Shown: piece after piece, positions 37,148 to 41,035 of the stretch
How positions within the stretch are numbered: the stretch's first letter is position 1
Layout of the letters: each line of letters begins with the position of its first letter
NCBI RefSeq assembly: GCF_003024925.1
Contig: NZ_PUED01000004.1
Coordinates: 1-41,035, forward strand
Direction of reading: 5' to 3'
Length of the DNA: 41,035 bases
Origin: Paramuribaculum intestinale
Lineage (GTDB): Bacteria > Bacteroidota > Bacteroidia > Bacteroidales > Muribaculaceae
The notes under the pieces: model-generated
Seen by the model: only the letters and a program-made list of their open reading frames with translations
Told to the model about the DNA's origin: nothing
Database searches by the model: none
Position numbers and translations under genes: made by a program

Positions 37148-38959
37148 ATGAAAAAGATATTGACCGCTGCCGTAGCGGCAGCCGCGATGATCACGGCATC
37201 ATGCGATGTGGAGCGTCTTCCAAACGGCTCCATGTCGGCAGAGCAGGTGACCGGCAATCCGGAAGCATCGCTCGACGCACTCATGAACGGCGTCTATGCC
37301 CAGCTCAAGACATGGTCCGACCCCATGCACCGCTGCGGCGAATATGCCGGCGACAACATGATGATCCGAGGCAACTCCACCGACGCCTTCTTCGAGTTCA
37401 TCTCCTTCGCCCGCACCCCCAACAACTACCGCCTGCAGAACTTCTGGGACTACGGCTACAAGGGCATAGCACAGGCTTCCAACATCATCAACATGTTTGA
37501 GGAAGGAAAATCCGCCGAGGTCGACAACGCCCTCGGAGAGTGCTACTACGTGCGCGGAATGCTCTACTTCTATTTCGTGCGCGCCTACGGCCGTCCCTAC
37601 TATCAGGCTCCCGAGAAAAACCTCGGTGTGCCCATCGTCAACGGCACCCCGGAGGACGTGATCGGCGACCTGCATCTCGACGACCGCGCCACCGTAGCAC
37701 AGACCTACGAGCAGGTGATCTCCGACCTCAGAAAGGCCGAGGAACTGATTACCGTCGACAAGGGTCCGGCCTACGCCTCGAAAGGCGCCGCACAGGCCAT
37801 GCTTTCGCGTGTGTATCTCTACATGAGCGGAACCTACGAAAACCCCAACAACGAGTATGCACGCCTCGCAGTAGAGTATGCCGACAAGGTGATCAACTCC
37901 GGCGACTACTCGCTCGTCAGCCGCGACGATCTGATGAAATATCCCACCATCGTGCCTGAAAACAACCCTGAGGCTATATTCGTGGTAAAGCGCGTAGAAA
38001 CCGAATTCTCCGGATTTGACCACTACTACGGCATCGGCGGCATGTATGCCAACATCGGCGGCATGGGCTGGGGCGAAATGTATGCATCGGCCAAGTACAT
38101 CGATCTGCTCAACGAAACGGGCCGCAACGACTGGCGCGAGGAATCCTACTATCTCAGCGACGCACGCGCGGCCTACATCGAACCTACTTACGAGACCACT
38201 CTGGCCAAAGATCCGGTGACAGGTGAGCAAAACGTGCCCTACGAGGTGATCCGCTTCATCGTGTGGACCACACCCGACGTTCAGGACTACGTGCAGCTCC
38301 GCATACACCGCGACGCCAACGGAGTGCCTGTCGATGCCTACGACACCAAGACCGACGACAACGGCAACACGGTGATCGACAACACCTATCCGCTCACAGC
38401 AGTCGATGCCGCACAGGACATCTACTCGATCACCTACACTACCGAGAAGGGCGGCAAACAGACTGTCGACGGATTCATCGACTACTACATCTCGCTCAAC
38501 CGCGTGTATCCGCAGTTCTACATCACCAAGTGCTCACGCGAAGGCGAGGAATCACACCTCCATTCGCCCGTCATCAGCCGTCTGAGCGAAATCTACCTCA
38601 ACCGCGCTGAAGCCAATGCAAAACTCGGACAATACGGCCAGGCTCTCCAGGACCTCAATCTCGTCCGCGGCCGCGCCATCATCGGCGGCGAGTATCCGAC
38701 GCTTGACGCCACCAACGCTGCCGAACTCATCGACAAGGAGCGCACACTCGAGCTTGCATATCAGGCCGAGAGGAGCTACGACGTGTTCCGCAACGGAGGC
38801 ACACTCACCCGCCACTATCCCGGCGCGCACACACAGTCGCAGGAGATACCGGCCACTGAGTACCGCGTAGTCTACTACATCCCCCAGAATGCGATCAACG
38901 CATATCCCGGCACACTCACTCAGAACCCCACTGACAACGCCGGAGTGATCCTCAACTGA
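37148..38959 (+). CDS. SusD/RagB-family nutrient-binding outer-membrane lipoprotein
   Basis: A 603-residue surface lipoprotein that caps the SusC barrel and binds the substrate. The lipoprotein signal MKKILTAAVAAAAMITASC gives lipid attachment at Cys19, followed by acidic residues (DVE) as expected for surface export in Bacteroidetes. The N-terminal region has the SusD-type helical repeats (LDALMNGVYAQLKTW to YYVRGMLYFYFVRAYG). The C-terminal SusD domain includes RLSEIYLNRAEANAKLGQYG from residue 478 and the LDKERTLELAYQ-like LIDKERTLELAYQAERSYD. It is 19 nt after susC. A strong terminator follows. Ligand unknown. Confidence 0.95.
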   Translation: MKKILTAAVAAAAMITASCDVERLPNGSMSAEQVTGNPEASLDALMNGVYAQLKTWSDPMHRCGEYAGDNMMIRGNSTDAFFEFISFARTPNNYRLQNFWDYGYKGIAQASNIINMFEEGKSAEVDNALGECYYVRGMLYFYFVRAYGRPYYQAPEKNLGVPIVNGTPEDVIGDLHLDDRATVAQTYEQVISDLRKAEELITVDKGPAYASKGAAQAMLSRVYLYMSGTYENPNNEYARLAVEYADKVINSGDYSLVSRDDLMKYPTIVPENNPEAIFVVKRVETEFSGFDHYYGIGGMYANIGGMGWGEMYASAKYIDLLNETGRNDWREESYYLSDARAAYIEPTYETTLAKDPVTGEQNVPYEVIRFIVWTTPDVQDYVQLRIHRDANGVPVDAYDTKTDDNGNTVIDNTYPLTAVDAAQDIYSITYTTEKGGKQTVDGFIDYYISLNRVYPQFYITKCSREGEESHLHSPVISRLSEIYLNRAEANAKLGQYGQALQDLNLVRGRAIIGGEYPTLDATNAAELIDKERTLELAYQAERSYDVFRNGGTLTRHYPGAHTQSQEIPATEYRVVYYIPQNAINAYPGTLTQNPTDNAGVILN

Positions 38960-38997
38960 CCCGGACACCTCCCTGCGAGGTGACCCAACAGATACCG

Positions 38998-39045
38998 GAC
39001 TCCCCGGAGCAGCCTCGCAGGCTGCTCCGGGGAGTCTCTTTTTCA
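38998..39045 (+). terminator. Strong intrinsic terminator after susD
   Basis: An 18-bp perfect stem (38998-39015 with 39019-39036) closes a 3-nt loop (CGC) and is followed by TCTTTTTC. It is among the most stable hairpins in the window and cleanly separates the susC/susD transcript from pfkA. Confidence 0.93.
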
Positions 39046-39142
39046 TCACCCATGCTCCAACCATCAGATCTTTTCCCATTGTGAACATGCAAGCTGACGC
39101 GGCTGCCGGCTCCGTTAGCATTTATTTAGTCTATTTTTAAGA

Positions 39143-39170
39143 TTTGTAAGACGGATTTTACGTATATTTG
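39143..39170 (+). promoter_or_regulatory. Promoter of pfkA
   Basis: TATATTTG (39163-39170) matches the -7 consensus. TTTG at 39143-39146 starts 20 nt upstream, somewhat closer than at the other promoters here. The start site near 39177 gives a leader of about 27 nt. Confidence 0.6.
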
Positions 39171-39203
39171 CGGCTTAATCAAAACCAAAAAACCACATAG
39201 ATT

Positions 39204-40184
39204 ATGTCAGAAATCAAATGCGTAGGCATCCTCACTTCGGGAGGCGACGCTCCCGGAATGAACGCAGCCATCCGCGCCGTCACACGCGCGGCCATCTTCG
39301 CCGGATTTAAGGTAAAGGGCATCTATCGCGGCTACAAGGGTCTGATCTCCGACGAGATACAGGATTTCAAGACCCAGAACGTCAGCAACATCATACAGCT
39401 CGGCGGCACAATCCTCAAGACAGCACGCTGCCCGGAATTCACCACACCCGAAGGCCGTCAGCTGGCCTATGACAATATCAAACGCCACGGCATCGACGCC
39501 CTGGTGGTGATCGGAGGCGACGGATCGCTCACCGGAGCACGCATTTTTGCCAACGAGTTCAATCTGCCCTGCATAGGCCTGCCCGGCACCATCGACAACG
39601 ACCTCTACGGCACCGACACGACCATCGGATATGACACCGCGCTCAACACCATCATGGAGTGCGTCGACAAGATCCGCGACACTGCCACCTCCCACGAGCG
39701 ACTTTTCTTCATCGAGGTCATGGGCCGCGACGCCGGATTTCTGGCTCTCAACGGAGCCATCGCATCGGGAGCGGAAGCGGCCATCATACCGGAGATCTCC
39801 ACCGAGGTCGACCAGCTGGCCGAACTGATACAGAACGGATTCCGCAAATCGAAAAACTCCTCGATCGTGCTCGTGGCCGAAAGCCCCGTCACCGGAGGCG
39901 CCATGGGCATGGCCGAACGCGTCAAGAACGAATATCCGGGCTACGACGTGCGTGTGTCCATACTCGGCCACCTGCAGCGCGGCGGATCGCCCACAGCCCA
40001 CGACCGCATACTGGCTTCGCGCATGGGAGCGGCTGCCATCGACGCACTGCTTGAGGATCAGCGCAACGTCATGATAGGCATCTCGAACGACAACATCTGC
40101 TACGTGCCGTTCACCAAGGCCATCAAGAACGACAAGCCCATCAACCGGGCGCTCCTCGACACCCTGCGCCGCCTGTCGATCTGA
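39204..40184 (+). CDS. pfkA: ATP-dependent 6-phosphofructokinase
   Basis: A 326-residue glycolytic kinase that phosphorylates fructose 6-phosphate. It has the ATP-binding [10 protein letters not shown] (12-21), GGDGS (104-108) and the catalytic TIDND (129-133). Gly107 after the Asp of GGDGS and Gly128 before TIDND are the residues of ATP-dependent enzymes; pyrophosphate-dependent ones have Asp and Lys there. It has its own promoter after the susD terminator. Its stop overlaps the next start as TGATG, so the downstream methyltransferase is translationally coupled. Confidence 0.97.
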   Translation: MSEIKCVGILTSGGDAPGMNAAIRAVTRAAIFAGFKVKGIYRGYKGLISDEIQDFKTQNVSNIIQLGGTILKTARCPEFTTPEGRQLAYDNIKRHGIDALVVIGGDGSLTGARIFANEFNLPCIGLPGTIDNDLYGTDTTIGYDTALNTIMECVDKIRDTATSHERLFFIEVMGRDAGFLALNGAIASGAEAAIIPEISTEVDQLAELIQNGFRKSKNSSIVLVAESPVTGGAMGMAERVKNEYPGYDVRVSILGHLQRGGSPTAHDRILASRMGAAAIDALLEDQRNVMIGISNDNICYVPFTKAIKNDKPINRALLDTLRRLSI

Positions 40185-41035
40185 TGGACCGCCAAGGTTT
40201 CCCCGAAATTCCCTCCGGATTCGTCCGGGAGATAGAGTCATACGGCTCACCGCTGACGCAAGGCCTCGCGGCCGCGCTCGACGGTGAGCCGTCGGTGGCT
40301 GTACGCGTCAATCCGGCCAAAGGTGTTCCCGACGGAAAATGGGACGCCACACGGCCGGTGCCCTGGTGCGCCGAAGGCTTCTACCTTCCGGAGCGCCCGC
40401 TTTTCACTGCCGATCCGCATCTCCATCAGGGACGCTACTACGTGCAGGACGCATCCTCGATGATCATAGCCCGCGTTGTAGCAGGTCTGGCCGACGGACG
40501 CCCCGTCAGCTATCTCGACGCCTGCGCGGCTCCCGGCGGCAAGACCACCGCCGCCCTGTCGGCTCTGCCACCCGGATCGGTGGCCGTCGCCAACGAATTT
40601 GACCGCAAACGCCACGTAATCCTCTGCGAGAACCTCGCCAAATGGGGCGTTCCGGCCACAGTCACACAAGGCTCCGTCGGACAGTTCGGAAGCTATCCGG
40701 CCTCATTCGACATCGTGGCCGCCGACGTTCCCTGCTCCGGCGAGGGAATGATGCGCAAGGACGCCGAAGCGCGCCGCCAGTGGACTCTGGCCCTGACCGC
40801 GCAGTGCGCCTCGCTCCAGAGAGAGATCATAGCCGATCTGTGGCCCGCCATCCGACCCGGAGGCTATCTGATCTACAGCACCTGCACCTTCAACCGCCAT
40901 GAAAACGAGGAAAACGTGGAGTGGATCATCAACACCCTCGGCGGAGAGACCGTCATGCCACAGCCAATCGACCCTTCATGGGGTATCGCGCCCGGTATCG
41001 GCACCGATGCATGGTGCATGCGTTTCATGCCCCAT
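40184..41035 (+). CDS. RsmB/NOP-family RNA m5C methyltransferase, partial (right edge)
   Basis: The frame is open from the ATG at 40184 to the window end, giving 284 codons with no stop; relatives are about 450-490 residues, so roughly a third is missing. It starts [20 protein letters not shown]. The AdoMet motif DACAAPGGKTT begins at residue 112. Cys184 lies in PCSGEGM and Cys234 in STCTFN, the two cysteines used by RNA cytosine-C5 methyltransferases, with Cys234 the expected nucleophile. It probably modifies 16S rRNA (RsmF/YebU-like); the exact site is inferred. It overlaps the pfkA stop by one nucleotide (TGATG). Confidence 0.9.
   Translation, partial: MDRQGFPEIPSGFVREIESYGSPLTQGLAAALDGEPSVAVRVNPAKGVPDGKWDATRPVPWCAEGFYLPERPLFTADPHLHQGRYYVQDASSMIIARVVAGLADGRPVSYLDACAAPGGKTTAALSALPPGSVAVANEFDRKRHVILCENLAKWGVPATVTQGSVGQFGSYPASFDIVAADVPCSGEGMMRKDAEARRQWTLALTAQCASLQREIIADLWPAIRPGGYLIYSTCTFNRHENEENVEWIINTLGGETVMPQPIDPSWGIAPGIGTDAWCMRFMPH

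Overview
The window looks like a chromosomal segment from a member of the Bacteroidales with moderately high GC. A Muribaculaceae-like gut bacterium is my best guess. The evidence is a SusC/SusD outer-membrane pair, a Bacteroidetes-type GlmU-like protein, ribosomal genes mostly without Shine-Dalgarno sequences, and repeated promoters of the Bacteroidetes TAnnTTTG / TTTG type. The taxon is inferred from gene content and family knowledge; there is no rRNA gene to confirm it. I saw no tRNA, rRNA, CRISPR array, insertion sequence or phage gene.

Layout: (1) 1-356 is a promoter region facing both ways, followed by a secreted DUF1460 (NlpC/P60-like) protein. It converges on enolase through a strong shared terminator. 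(2) 2948-21296, minus strand, is one almost unbroken run of 33 translation genes: rpsL, rpsG, fusA, the S10 block (rpsJ to rpsQ), the spc block (rplN to rpmJ, with secY, map and infA) and the alpha block (rpsM, rpsK, rpsD, rpoA, rplQ). It ends in a terminator at 2840-2882 and has a good promoter upstream of rpsL. tuf is not between fusA and rpsJ. Two small genes, rpmJ and rpmD, are easily missed. Three long spacers in the run (rpsL-rpsG, rpsN-rpsH, rpsK-rpsD) contain inverted repeats and are candidate control points. (3) 21619-30097 holds a GlmU-like protein, then on the minus strand a cation/proton antiporter behind asd, a GPH-type sugar symporter, a HIT protein behind greA, and galK. (4) 30241-33717, plus strand, is a three-gene overlapping operon: a divergent PurF-like amidotransferase, a flippase-like membrane protein and a small membrane-anchored protein of unknown function. 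(5) 33718-34086 is a feature-rich intergenic region with 23-bp tandem repeats, a long dyad, a direct repeat, a promoter and a possible leader peptide. It leads into a susC/susD pair. (6) A near-perfect terminator is followed by pfkA, whose stop overlaps the start of an RsmB/NOP-family RNA m5C methyltransferase that runs off the right edge.

Most of the window is conserved housekeeping DNA. The least ordinary signals are a run of nine G residues inside the susC coding sequence just after the signal peptide (a candidate phase-variation switch), the repeat-rich DNA in front of it, the altered oxyanion-hole position in the PurF-like protein, an attenuator-like element in the greA leader, and a strong Shine-Dalgarno in front of rplF in a lineage that rarely uses them. 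No clearly new multi-gene system is visible.
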